The notes beneath the pieces were generated by a model. It worked only from the letters and a program-made list of their open reading frames with translations, did not search any database and was not told where the DNA came from. A DNA stretch of 64,000 bases from Candidatus Microthrix subdominans (GTDB taxonomy: Bacteria; Actinomycetota; Acidimicrobiia; Acidimicrobiales; Microtrichaceae), in NCBI GenBank assembly GCA_016719385.1, contig JADJZA010000001.1, forward strand, positions 1,178,001 through 1,242,000, given 5' to 3'. Each line of letters starts with the position of its first letter. Position 1 is the stretch's first letter. The position numbers and the translations under genes were made by a program. Of this stretch, positions 22,907 to 30,649 are shown in pieces.

Positions 22907-24064
22907 ATGGCTGACGTCGTAATCGCAAGCGCTGTTCGTACCCCCATCGCAACCGCCTACAAGGGCTCGCTGGTGGGAACCTCCGCGTTGGAGCTGTCCC
23001 AGGTGGCGGTCGGGGCCGCTCTGGAACGCTCCGGTGTTCCCGGCGAGGCGATCGAGGACCTGGTGATGGGGGAGTCGATGCAGGGTGGCGGCAACATCGC
23101 CCGCTACACCGCCATCGAGCTGGGGCTCGACAACGTGCCGGGCGCCGCGATCCAGCGCTGGTGTGCCTCGGGGATGTCGGCGGTGAACTACCTGGCGGCC
23201 AACATCGCTGCCGGCATGGTCGAGTGCGGCATCGCGGGCGGCGTCGAGTCCATGTCGACCGCCCCCGCCACGATGAAGCCCGGCCCGGACGGGGTCCAGG
23301 CGCCGTGGTTCCCTGCGGCCCATCCCGAGACCGACATCACGCCGGCGATGAACATGGCGATGACCGTGGGCGAGAACACCGCCCGCATCGCCGGCGTCAC
23401 CCGCGAGCAGGCAGACGAGTGGGCGTTCCACTCCCACCAGCGGGCGATCGCCGCCATCGACAACGGCTACTTCGATGCCGAACTGGTGAGTGTACCGCTG
23501 GGCGACGGCGCCGAGTTCAGCGTCGACGAGCATCCCCGGCGCACTTCCTCGCTGGAGAAGCTGGCCTCGCTTCCCGTGATCAACCCGATGCTCGAAGGGG
23601 CGATCGTCACCCCCGGCAACAGCTCCGGCCTTAACGACGCCGCCGCAGCGATGGTGCTGTGCAGCCGGGAGTTCGCCGAAAGCCACGGCCTGACGCCGTT
23701 GGCGATCGTCCGCTCGTGGGCCTCGGTGGCCGACACCGTGGAGCGCAACGGTCTCGCGCCCACGCTGGCGGTACCCAAGGCGCTCAAGCTGGCCGGCATC
23801 GGCATCGAGGACATCGACGCCATCGAGATCAACGAGGCGTTCTCGTCGATGGCGGTCGCCTCCGCCCGGGAGCTGGGCCTCGACGACGAGATCACCAACC
23901 AGGTGGGCTCGGGCTGTTCGCTTGGCCACCCGGTCGCCTGCACCGGTGCCCGCATGCTCGTCACGATGGCGCACCAGTTGGCCCGCACCGACAAGCAGTG
24001 GGGCGTTGCCACGATGTGTGCCGCCGGCGGCATGGGCGCAGCGACGGTGATCGAGCGGGTCTGA
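22907..24064 (+). CDS. Thiolase (acetyl-CoA acyltransferase family)
   Basis: A 385-residue thiolase, either degradative (beta-ketoacyl-CoA cleavage) or biosynthetic acetoacetyl-CoA formation. Catalytic residues are present: nucleophile Cys86 in RWCASGMSAV, His341 in GHPVACTGAR and Cys371 in CAAGGMGAA. The NEAFSSMAV segment (classically NEAFA) is also present. The palindrome upstream resembles a KstR box, and KstR regulates sterol and lipid degradation, so a degradative FadA-type role is favoured but not proven. A TAGGCT element 6 nt before the ATG suggests leaderless transcription. Roughly 185 bp separate it from rplS. Confidence 0.93.
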   Translation: MADVVIASAVRTPIATAYKGSLVGTSALELSQVAVGAALERSGVPGEAIEDLVMGESMQGGGNIARYTAIELGLDNVPGAAIQRWCASGMSAVNYLAANIAAGMVECGIAGGVESMSTAPATMKPGPDGVQAPWFPAAHPETDITPAMNMAMTVGENTARIAGVTREQADEWAFHSHQRAIAAIDNGYFDAELVSVPLGDGAEFSVDEHPRRTSSLEKLASLPVINPMLEGAIVTPGNSSGLNDAAAAMVLCSREFAESHGLTPLAIVRSWASVADTVERNGLAPTLAVPKALKLAGIGIEDIDAIEINEAFSSMAVASARELGLDDEITNQVGSGCSLGHPVACTGARMLVTMAHQLARTDKQWGVATMCAAGGMGAATVIERV

Positions 24065-24196
24065 CCGCTCGGGTCGCCGGCCGCCCACCCGACCGTGACG
24101 CAGCCCGGGCCGGTCTGCGCTTGGTCCGGAGGCCCGACGACCGCTACCATTTCCCGGTTCCCCGTTCGCCTGACCGCGGCGCTCGTTGCGAACCCC

Positions 24197-24215
24197 CGAG
24201 CCACTCCGTGGCTCG
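24197..24215 (+). promoter_or_regulatory. Hairpin in the rplS leader
   Basis: CGAGCCAC-TCC-GTGGCTCG forms a perfect 8-bp stem with a 3-nt loop, 34 nt before the rplS ATG and about 46 nt after a -10-like TACCAT (24145-24150). It could be a leader structure for L19 control or a terminator of upstream transcription; no T run follows. Confidence 0.5.
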
Positions 24216-24249
24216 CCCGTCGCCACGCCGCAATCCTCCGGAGCTCATT

Positions 24250-24594
24250 ATGAAGGCCACCGATTTCATCGACGCCGGTACCGTCCGAGACGACCTGCCG
24301 GATTTTGCCGTCGGCGACAACGTGAAGGTTCACGTGAAGGTGGTTGAGGGTCAGAAGGAGCGCATCCAGGTGTTCCAGGGCTCGGTGATTCGTCGTGAGC
24401 ACGGCGGGGTGCACGAGACCTTCACCGTCCGCAAGGTGTCCTACGGCGTCGGCGTCGAGCGCATCTGGCCGGTGCACTGCCCGACGATCGATCACCTCGA
24501 GGTGGTCAGCCGCGGCGACGTGCGCAGGGCCAAGCTGTACTACCTGCGCGATCGGGTGGGTAAGCGGGCCAAGATCCGCGAACTGCGCAACTGA
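24250..24594 (+). CDS. rplS: 50S ribosomal protein bL19
   Basis: bL19 forms part of the 30S-50S interface. The 114-residue protein matches throughout: DFAVGDNVKVHVKVVEGQKERIQVFQGSVIRR, ETFTVRKVSYGVGVERIWPVHCP and RRAKLYYLRDRVGKRAKIRE. The ATG follows GGAG with a 6-bp gap. trmD normally precedes it closely; here about 20 kb of other genes intervene. lepB and rnhB, usually between rplS and yraN in actinobacteria, are not in this window. Confidence 0.98.
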   Translation: MKATDFIDAGTVRDDLPDFAVGDNVKVHVKVVEGQKERIQVFQGSVIRREHGGVHETFTVRKVSYGVGVERIWPVHCPTIDHLEVVSRGDVRRAKLYYLRDRVGKRAKIRELRN

Positions 24595-24724
24595 TACCTC
24601 GTACCTGACGTCGGCAACCCGGCCTCGGCGATCCGCTGAGGCTCGCGTCTTCAGTTTGCGGGCTGCACTCCCCGGGGTGCGCGCACCATGTCGGCCGGTG
24701 GTCAGAGTCGCCCATGCTGGGGTG

Positions 24725-25147
24725 ATGCCCCGCAGCGACGTGTCACCCTCTGGCGGTCATCCCGTCGGGCAGTCTTCCGATGTGCAGCCCGCCGCCAAGA
24801 CGGTCGATCGATCTCGTCAAGCGCTCGGCGCCTGGGGCGAGGCCAGGGTGGCTCGCTGGTACGAGGCCCGCGGCTATGAGGTGCTCGATCGCAACTGGCG
24901 CTGCGCCCGAGGCGAGATCGACCTGGTGGTCGGTCGCCCGGGCGAGGTGGCGATCGTCGAGGTGAAGACCCGCACCAGCGATCGCTTCGGTGTGCCGGCG
25001 TTGGCGGTGGGCTACGCCAAGCAGGCGCGGCTACGTCGTCTCGGTGCGGCCTGGCTGGTCGAACACGGCGGAGGGCTCGGTCGGGTGCGCTTCGACGTGG
25101 CCTCGGTGCTGGCGGGCGAGGTCTCGGTCATCGAGAGCGCGTTCTGA
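24725..25147 (+). CDS. yraN: UPF0102 family protein YraN (nuclease-like)
   Basis: A 140-residue protein with the UPF0102 pattern: GAWGEARVARWYEARGYEVLDRNWRCARGEIDLVV, then VAIVEVKTR, matching a PD-(D/E)xK nuclease-like core (E-I-D and E-V-K). The biochemical role is unproven; co-occurrence with comM and dprA suggests a link to DNA processing. The first roughly 30 residues are Ser/Pro-rich, and the ATG chosen is the first after an upstream stretch lacking homology. The stop is followed at once by the promoter of the toxin-antitoxin pair. Confidence 0.88.
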   Translation: MPRSDVSPSGGHPVGQSSDVQPAAKTVDRSRQALGAWGEARVARWYEARGYEVLDRNWRCARGEIDLVVGRPGEVAIVEVKTRTSDRFGVPALAVGYAKQARLRRLGAAWLVEHGGGLGRVRFDVASVLAGEVSVIESAF

Positions 25148-25153
25148 TGGCGG

Positions 25154-25190
25154 TTGACAGGTTTGGTGGTAGGCGCATACTTAGGCGCAT
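25154..25190 (+). promoter_or_regulatory. Promoter and candidate operator of the vapBC-type module
   Basis: TTGACA (25154-25159), a 16-bp spacer and CATACT (25176-25181) form a good sigma-70-type promoter. Two identical TAGGCGCAT repeats (25170-25178 and 25182-25190, 12-bp period) overlap the -10 and the antitoxin ATG at 25189. This is the expected place for autorepression by an antitoxin-toxin complex. The start codon is 7 nt after the -10, so the mRNA is probably leaderless. Confidence 0.65.
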
Positions 25191-25437
25191 GCCCCGGATT
25201 CAGCTGTACCTGCCTGACGATCTGTATCAGCAAGTGAAGGAGTATGACCTGCCGGCATCGAAGCTGTTCCAGAACGCGGTGCGGGAGGAACTCGACCGGA
25301 GGGACAAGGTGGCTGCGCTCGAGGTCTACCTCGATGAACTCCGGGCGGAGGTGGGGGAGCCGTCCACCGAGGACTGGGCCTGGGCCGAGGAGATCGTCGA
25401 TCGGATCGACCTGCACCTCAGCAAATCCGATGGCTAG
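25189..25437 (+). CDS. VapB-type antitoxin with ribbon-helix-helix-like N-terminus
   Basis: An 82-residue protein. PRIQLYLPDDLYQQVKEY looks like the beta strand and first helix of a ribbon-helix-helix DNA-binding domain; the C-terminal half is acidic and would wrap the toxin. An upstream ATG at 25147 is less likely because the promoter lies between. The 8-bp overlap with the PIN-domain gene and the direct repeats at its own start are the usual signs of an autoregulated antitoxin. The family assignment is by context plus pattern. Confidence 0.8.
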   Translation: MPRIQLYLPDDLYQQVKEYDLPASKLFQNAVREELDRRDKVAALEVYLDELRAEVGEPSTEDWAWAEEIVDRIDLHLSKSDG

Positions 25438-25822
25438 CCGCATCGCAGTGCTGGACAGTGGTGGCCTCACGCTGCTCGCAACGCGGTCGGTGAGGAGCTT
25501 GGCTGTGGCTGTTCTGCTCGAGCGTCGTGGTCACTGGCCACCGGTCGTCTCGACGATGACGATGGTCGAGGCGCTCCAAGGACGACCCGGGCCCGATGCG
25601 CCGACCAACCAGTTTTTGAAGTCGTGTCGAATCGAGCCGGTCGTCTCCGAGAGACTGGCCCGACGGGCGGCTCGGCTCCGAACCTCGGCTGGTCGAGGCT
25701 CCGCCGTCGACGCGCTGATCGTGGCTCTGGCGGAACCGGGCGGAGTCGTCGTCACCGGGGACAGCAGCGACATCTGCGCGCTGGCTGAGCGGGCAGATGA
25801 CGTCTATGTCGAGGCGGTCTGA
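25430..25822 (+). CDS. PIN-domain toxin (VapC-like ribonuclease)
   Basis: A 130-residue PIN domain. Acidic metal-binding positions are visible: Asp9 in VLDSGG, Glu47 in TMVEAL, Asp94 in SAVDALIVAL and Asp111/Asp114 in VTGDSSDI. VapC toxins cleave tRNA or rRNA site-specifically, and the antitoxin blocks the active site. The start overlaps the antitoxin by 8 bp, keeping translation coupled. A second, unrelated PIN pair is present at 47.4-48.0 kb. The target is unknown. Confidence 0.82.
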   Translation: MASRIAVLDSGGLTLLATRSVRSLAVAVLLERRGHWPPVVSTMTMVEALQGRPGPDAPTNQFLKSCRIEPVVSERLARRAARLRTSAGRGSAVDALIVALAEPGGVVVTGDSSDICALAERADDVYVEAV

Positions 25823-25824
25823 GG

Positions 25825-27027
25825 ATGCACCGAACTACCGTCGCTGCGATGGAACGGCGTTGGAGGCTCGGCATTCGTGCGCTCGCCGTGCTCGTTGGGC
25901 TCACGCTTCTGGCTGCGGGTTGCGGCGGGGGCGATGAGGACTCGACACCCGAGCCGAAACCGATCTCGGTCGAGCCCAACGACGGGCCGACCGTGGCCGG
26001 CGACTCCGAATTTCTGGTCTCGACCGGGAAGCCCGGGCGGCCCACGCACCTGGTCAAAGTCGGTGTCGACGGTCAGCTCGACTGGCCCGAGGACGGCGCC
26101 ATGATCGGTGGCACTCAGCTGGACGACGGCAGCTGGTTCGTCCTCAACTCCTCGTGCCAGGGAACGTCAGGGGTCTGCGGCGACGTCGGTGGCATCGTCC
26201 TGAGCCCGGAAGGTCGGGTGGAGGCGACGGGGGAGCTGTGGGACGAGCCGGGCACCTACGAGGTGGTGGGTTCGAGTGGGTCGCTGGTGCTGGTCTCGGT
26301 GCGCACCGACGCGGCGGTCACCGCCTACTGGGTTGATGCCACGACGGTCGAGGAGGTCGATCAGGCCTTTCGTTCGGCACCCTATGACGCAGCGGCCATC
26401 CGAGACGCCGCCGAGGCCGCCGGTGGGGAGGCCGAGTACGACACCCCTCGATTTCGGTTCTGCGCCGGTGACGATGCCGCCTACGTGATGTCCTCGCCGG
26501 AACATCGCGGGTCGGCCGAGCCCGCGTCGCGCACGGTCGAGGTGATGCCCAGCCCCGCTGGGGCCAAGGCGGGCGACGTGGCCCGACTCTTTGAGCTGGA
26601 CATCGACAGCTTCGACGCCCGACTGGTCGGCGCAGTGATGTGCGGTGATGGGCGACTGACCAATGTGGCCGTCGGGCCGAGCGAGGATGGAGGCAGCGAG
26701 GTGACGCTGGCCGAACTCGATACCGTGACCGGCGAAGCGGAGGAGCGGTCGGTGGTCACCTACGACACGCCGTTGGTCGACCTCTACGGCGGAGGCGACG
26801 ATCGCGCGCTGCTCAGCGTCGCCGAGCTGGACCGGACGGATGCCGAAGCCGATGTCGAAGGGCCGAGCGAGGACCAACCGCCTTCCAAGCTGGTCGTGAT
26901 CACCACCGTCGGTGAGGTGGTCGAGGTGGGCCCGCAGGCCCCGACCGGCCCGGCCTCGATCAGCCTGGACGGCACGATGGTGCTGCAGCCGGACGGCGAC
27001 AGTGTGCAGGTGGACCGCATCGGCTGA
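25825..27027 (+). CDS. Secreted lipoprotein of unknown function
   Basis: About 400 residues with a lipoprotein signal: RWRLGIRALAVLVGLTLLAAGC, lipobox LAAGC, followed by a Gly/Asp/Glu-rich linker. The rest is a soluble acidic domain with a repeated aromatic-Gly pattern (DDGSWFVLNSSCQG, GTYEVVGSSGSLVLVSVRTD, GTMVLQPDGDSVQVD) that could be a beta-propeller-like fold; I do not recognise a family. ATG 25825 touches GAGG; ATG 25849 gives a cleaner signal peptide and is an equally good start. It lies 2 bp after the toxin gene and may share its transcript. Confidence 0.7.
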   Translation: MHRTTVAAMERRWRLGIRALAVLVGLTLLAAGCGGGDEDSTPEPKPISVEPNDGPTVAGDSEFLVSTGKPGRPTHLVKVGVDGQLDWPEDGAMIGGTQLDDGSWFVLNSSCQGTSGVCGDVGGIVLSPEGRVEATGELWDEPGTYEVVGSSGSLVLVSVRTDAAVTAYWVDATTVEEVDQAFRSAPYDAAAIRDAAEAAGGEAEYDTPRFRFCAGDDAAYVMSSPEHRGSAEPASRTVEVMPSPAGAKAGDVARLFELDIDSFDARLVGAVMCGDGRLTNVAVGPSEDGGSEVTLAELDTVTGEAEERSVVTYDTPLVDLYGGGDDRALLSVAELDRTDAEADVEGPSEDQPPSKLVVITTVGEVVEVGPQAPTGPASISLDGTMVLQPDGDSVQVDRIG

Positions 27028-27039
27028 GCGCCGGGCGGA

Positions 27040-27267
27040 TCAGCCGACCCGCACTCGCTTCTGCCAACAACCGTGGTGCCAGTGGCGGCGCAGGTCGGCA
27101 GCGCCGTAGGGGACGACCACCACATGGCCCAGGCCCCGGGGCAGCTCGCGATGACACCATGGGCAGGTGTAGGCCTTGTTGGCCTGATACGGCTGGACGC
27201 GACGAACCTCGACGGCGCCGGGATCGAACGGATCGGGTGGCGCCGGTCGCCGCCGTCGAGCACTCAC
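27040..27267 (-). CDS. Small zinc-ribbon-like protein
   Basis: A 75-residue basic protein with CPWCHRELPRG and HWHHGCW: two Cys pairs/His that could bind zinc, separated by VVVVPYGAADLRR. Similar short Cys/His proteins with a C-P-x-C...H-x-x-C-W pattern are conserved in actinobacteria without a known function. The GTG start overlaps the stop of the tiny membrane protein gene upstream by 4 bp, so the two form an operon. It converges on the lipoprotein gene. Confidence 0.65.
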   Translation of the reverse strand: MSARRRRPAPPDPFDPGAVEVRRVQPYQANKAYTCPWCHRELPRGLGHVVVVPYGAADLRRHWHHGCWQKRVRVG

Positions 27268-27374
27268 CCGAGGATGCCCCAGATCACCAGGCCGGCACAG
27301 ACGATCAGCGCCACCGCCACCAGCAGATAGTCGGCGGGCGTCTTGTCGGACTTGAGATGAGGATTGAATCCCAT
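27264..27374 (-). CDS. 36-residue single-span membrane protein
   Basis: MGFNPHLKSDKTPADYLLVA followed by a hydrophobic helix ending IWGILG. A short basic/polar N-terminus and one membrane span (about 17-35) suggest an inner-membrane microprotein. Longer in-frame sequence upstream (to 27578) is the Pro/Gln/Glu product of a 15-bp repeat and is unlikely to be coding. Coupling through a GTGA overlap to the zinc-ribbon-like gene supports reality. Function unknown. Confidence 0.65.
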   Translation of the reverse strand: MGFNPHLKSDKTPADYLLVAVALIVCAGLVIWGILG

Positions 27375-27428
27375 CGCACCAGTGTGCCCGAAGGGCGGCC
27401 CAGCCGGCAGTGCGCCCCGCTCGGCGGG

Positions 27429-27473
27429 TTCCTGCGGCGGGCCTTCCTGCGGCGGGCCTTCCTGCGGCGGGCG
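27429..27473. repeat. Three tandem 15-bp repeats upstream of comM
   Basis: TTCCTGCGGCGGGCC occurs three times in direct succession (27429, 27444, 27459; last copy differs at its final base), between the small membrane protein gene and comM. Confidence 0.9.
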
Positions 27474-27616
27474 CTGCGGCGCAACGCGGGTCGCGCGGCC
27501 CGGCCGCCGGGGGTTCCCAGCGTCACCCATCGTTCGTAGGGTCAGTGCACGGCTCGCAGGTGGCCCACACCTCGCCACTCCATGACGAAACCTTCCCTGA
27601 CGAAACTCGAGGCATC

Positions 27617-29182
27617 ATGCTGGCCACCGTCGCGTCCGCAACCCTGCTCGGTGTCGATGGACGCGGCGTATGGGTCGAGGTACACGTCTCCAAGATGGGA
27701 CTTCCCCGGTTCGTCATGGTCGGCCTGCCCGATGCGGCGTGCCGGGAGTCGCGCGATCGGATCAGGGCGGCGATCCTCAACGCCGGTCTCACGTTCAGCG
27801 GCAGCGAGGTCGTCACGGTCAACCTGGCACCCTCCGGCCTGCGCAAGAGCGGTTCGGCGCTGGACCTGCCGATCGCCATCGCCTACCTGGTCGCCTCCGG
27901 TCAGCTCGATGCCGCCGCAGTCGAGAACACCGGCCTGCTCGGCGAACTGGGTCTCGACGGCACGGTGCGCGGCGTGCGGGGTGTGTTGCCGTTGGTCGAG
28001 GCCACCGCTGCACCCCGGGTGGTCGTGCCGTCGGAGAATGCCGCCGAAGCGCAGCTGTCCGACCGGCAGATCCTGGTGGGCACCACGCTGGCTGAGGTGG
28101 TCGCAGCCCTGGCCGGCGAGGAGCGCTGGCCCGATCCCCCCGAGCTGACGGTGCCACAGGTCACCCCAGGGCCCGACCTGTCCGAGGTGCGCGGTCATCG
28201 CGTGGCCAAGCTGGCGATCGAGGTGGCGGCGGGCGGCGGCCACCACCTGCTGATGCTCGGCCCTCCGGGGTCGGGCAAGACGATGCTGGCCCAGCGCAGC
28301 ATCGGGCTTTTGCCCAACCTCGACTCCGACCGTGGCGCCGAGGTGATCCGGGTGCACTCGGCGGCCGGGTTGTTGTTCGGTCGGGCCTCGTCCGCCGGCA
28401 ACGGGGCAGCCGCCGGTCCGTTGCGCCGCGGTGCCGAAGGTGAACTGGTCGTCGTGGCCCCGTTTCGGGCGCCCCATCACACCGCCACCGTCGTGTCGCT
28501 GGTCGGTGGGGGCAGCGGCCAGATGCGTCCGGGCGAGGTCAGCCTGGCCCACGGTGGTGTGCTTTTTCTGGACGAGTTGGCCGAGTTTCCCGCCCATGCC
28601 CTGGACGCCCTGCGACAGCCGTTGGAGGACGGCGCAATCCGGGTGAGCCGGGCCCATGCCACCGTGTCGTTTCCCGCTCGCTGCCTGTTGGTGGCAGCGA
28701 TGAACCCGTGCCCGTGCGGCTCGGGCACGCCCGAACGGTGCCGTTGCAGCGAACCGGCGCTGCGGCGGTACGCCCGGCGCATCTCGGGCCCCCTGCTCGA
28801 CCGGTTCGACCTGCGGGTGCGGGTCGAGGCGCTCGCCCCGGAGGAGCTGGTCGATGCCCCGGCGGGCGAACCGTCGGCGCAGGTGGCCGAACGGGTGGCG
28901 CGGGCGCGTGCAGCCGCCCGGGGTCGCGGCGTTGCGGCCAACCGAGAGCTCGACCTGGAGGCCCTCGAACACCACACCCGGCTGACCCCCGGCGCGCGCG
29001 AGGTGCTCGATCAGGCCTTGCGAAGCGGACGGTTGAGCGGGCGGGGCATGGCACGACTGCGGGCCGTGGCCCTGACCTTGCGCGACCTCGGCGGCGCCGA
29101 TGGCACCCTCGACGAGGCCACGATGCAGGTGGCCTTGGGGTTGCGGGCCGAGGTGGGCATCCAGCTGATGGCGGTGGCGTGA
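27617..29182 (+). CDS. comM: ComM/YifB-type AAA+ ATPase (Mg-chelatase-like)
   Basis: A 521-residue protein. The N-terminal Lon-substrate-like domain (about 1-165: FVMVGLPDAACRESRDRIRAA, NLAPSGLRKSGSALDLPIA) is followed by an AAA+ module with Walker A GPPGSGKTM (about 215), Walker B FLDELAEF, the Cys cluster CPCGSGTPERCRC and a C-terminal lid with SGRGMARLRAVALTLRDL. ComM is a hexameric helicase that speeds branch migration during natural transformation. The start was set at the conserved MLATVASATLLGVDG, preceded by CGAGG. It overlaps dprA (TGATG). Confidence 0.94.
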   Translation: MLATVASATLLGVDGRGVWVEVHVSKMGLPRFVMVGLPDAACRESRDRIRAAILNAGLTFSGSEVVTVNLAPSGLRKSGSALDLPIAIAYLVASGQLDAAAVENTGLLGELGLDGTVRGVRGVLPLVEATAAPRVVVPSENAAEAQLSDRQILVGTTLAEVVAALAGEERWPDPPELTVPQVTPGPDLSEVRGHRVAKLAIEVAAGGGHHLLMLGPPGSGKTMLAQRSIGLLPNLDSDRGAEVIRVHSAAGLLFGRASSAGNGAAAGPLRRGAEGELVVVAPFRAPHHTATVVSLVGGGSGQMRPGEVSLAHGGVLFLDELAEFPAHALDALRQPLEDGAIRVSRAHATVSFPARCLLVAAMNPCPCGSGTPERCRCSEPALRRYARRISGPLLDRFDLRVRVEALAPEELVDAPAGEPSAQVAERVARARAAARGRGVAANRELDLEALEHHTRLTPGAREVLDQALRSGRLSGRGMARLRAVALTLRDLGGADGTLDEATMQVALGLRAEVGIQLMAVA

Positions 29183-30507
29183 TGGGCGATGCAGGTGCCG
29201 TCCCGCACGAGCCGTCGACAACCGACGCGGCAGTTGGAAGCGAGACGGCGCTGGCGGCGGCCACTCTGGCCGGCCTTGAGGGGATGGGCATGGGCCTGTT
29301 GGCCCGCTGGTGTGCCGACCCGGGACCACACGAGGCCATCGACCGTCTTCGCCGTCTGCGCTCGCCAGTGTGTGGTGATGTCGAGCCCGAACGCTGGCGA
29401 ACCTGGCAGGGACAGGTGGCCTCATGCGACGCGGTGGCCCGCACGGCTGAGCGTTTGGCCGCAGCCGATGCCCGGGCTGTGATGCCCGGGGAGGAGGGCT
29501 ACCCGACCCGACTGTCCGACGATCCCCGCGCCCCCGCCGTTCTCCTCCGGCGGGGGCGCGGCGCCGGTCCGGACGAACACGACGCAACCGTCGCGATCAT
29601 CGGTACCAGGCGCGCATCGCAGGTGGGCCGGGAGGTGGCGGCCGAGCTTGGGGCCGAGCTTGCCGGTCGCTCGATCACCGTGCTGTCCGGCTTGGCGCGC
29701 GGGATCGACGCAGCCGCCCATCGGGGCGCCCTTGCTGTCGAGGCCACCGTGGCGATCGGCGTCATCGGCTGCGGCCCCGACGTGATCTATCCGCCCGAAC
29801 ACCGACGCCTGTGGGAGGAGGTGGCGGCGGGAGGTGGGCTGCTGGGGGAGTGGCCGCCTGGCATTCCCCCCAACGCGTGGCGCTTTCCTGCCCGTAACCG
29901 GCTACTGGCCGCCCTCGCCGACGTGGTCGTCGTCGTCGAGTCGGCCCGCTCGGGCGGATCGATGCACACGGTACGGGAGGCGATCGATCGTTCCCGGCCC
30001 GTGCTGGCGGTGCCCGGATCGGTGCGCTCCCGAGCCTCGGAGGGCACCAACATGTTGATCTCCGAAGGCTGCGACCCGTGCGTCGACGTGCTCGACGTGC
30101 TGACGGCGTTGTCTCGTCAGGCGAGCAGTTGCCCACCCGTTCCTCGCCGCCGCCGCCCGCCGTCTCAAACCCCGTTGTTCGACCTGACGTCCGAGATCGG
30201 CGACAAACCCGGAGCTCAGACGGACGGCGAGCCGGATAATGACCCCGGCAGCGGCGCTGGCCAGGGGTCCGTGCCCGCCGGCGATGGCTCGCATGCCACC
30301 GGCGAGGGGTTCGACCCGATCGAAACGGCGGTGTTGGATGCTGCGGGGTGGCAGCGCGTCAGCCTGGAGCGCATCGCCGATGCCCTGGATTCCGCCCAGG
30401 TCGACGTCAGCCTGGTCGACGTCGCCGCAGCGGTTGGTCGCTTGTGCCACCGGGGCGCGCTGGTCGAGCGGGAGGGTTGGTTCGAGGCGACGGGGCGGGG
30501 TTCGTGA
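29182..30507 (+). CDS. dprA: DNA processing protein DprA
   Basis: A 441-residue protein that loads RecA on incoming single-stranded DNA. The Rossmann-like core is clear: AIIGTRRASQVG, LSGLARGIDAAAHRGAL, GCGPDVIYPPEHRRL, FPARNRLLAALAD and SARSGGSMHTVREA. The N-terminal helical part (about 15-100) and a C-terminal winged-helix-like domain (about 375-435: ETAVLDAAGWQRVSLERIADAL) are present, joined by an acidic disordered linker. The ATG overlaps the comM stop by one base. Presence with comM is compatible with DNA uptake, but pilus/ComEA-EC genes are not in this window. Confidence 0.94.
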   Translation: MGDAGAVPHEPSTTDAAVGSETALAAATLAGLEGMGMGLLARWCADPGPHEAIDRLRRLRSPVCGDVEPERWRTWQGQVASCDAVARTAERLAAADARAVMPGEEGYPTRLSDDPRAPAVLLRRGRGAGPDEHDATVAIIGTRRASQVGREVAAELGAELAGRSITVLSGLARGIDAAAHRGALAVEATVAIGVIGCGPDVIYPPEHRRLWEEVAAGGGLLGEWPPGIPPNAWRFPARNRLLAALADVVVVVESARSGGSMHTVREAIDRSRPVLAVPGSVRSRASEGTNMLISEGCDPCVDVLDVLTALSRQASSCPPVPRRRRPPSQTPLFDLTSEIGDKPGAQTDGEPDNDPGSGAGQGSVPAGDGSHATGEGFDPIETAVLDAAGWQRVSLERIADALDSAQVDVSLVDVAAAVGRLCHRGALVEREGWFEATGRGS

Positions 30508-30649
30508 ACGACGATGGTGACCGGATCGAGAAGCCCGGCCACGAACCTGGCCGGCGCGCCGAGAGACCACCGAAGCCACCCCCGAGGTCGGTACCCTGTG
30601 CCCCATCGCCGCTCACGTCAGTCCCGACGCATCGTGGCGCCTCGACGAG

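Noticed and set aside
22907..24226. Upstream extension of the ABC permease frame, antisense to the thiolase
   Set aside because: The permease start at 21781 overlaps the ATPase stop; the upstream part has no homology and runs through the ATPase and thiolase genes in a shadow frame.
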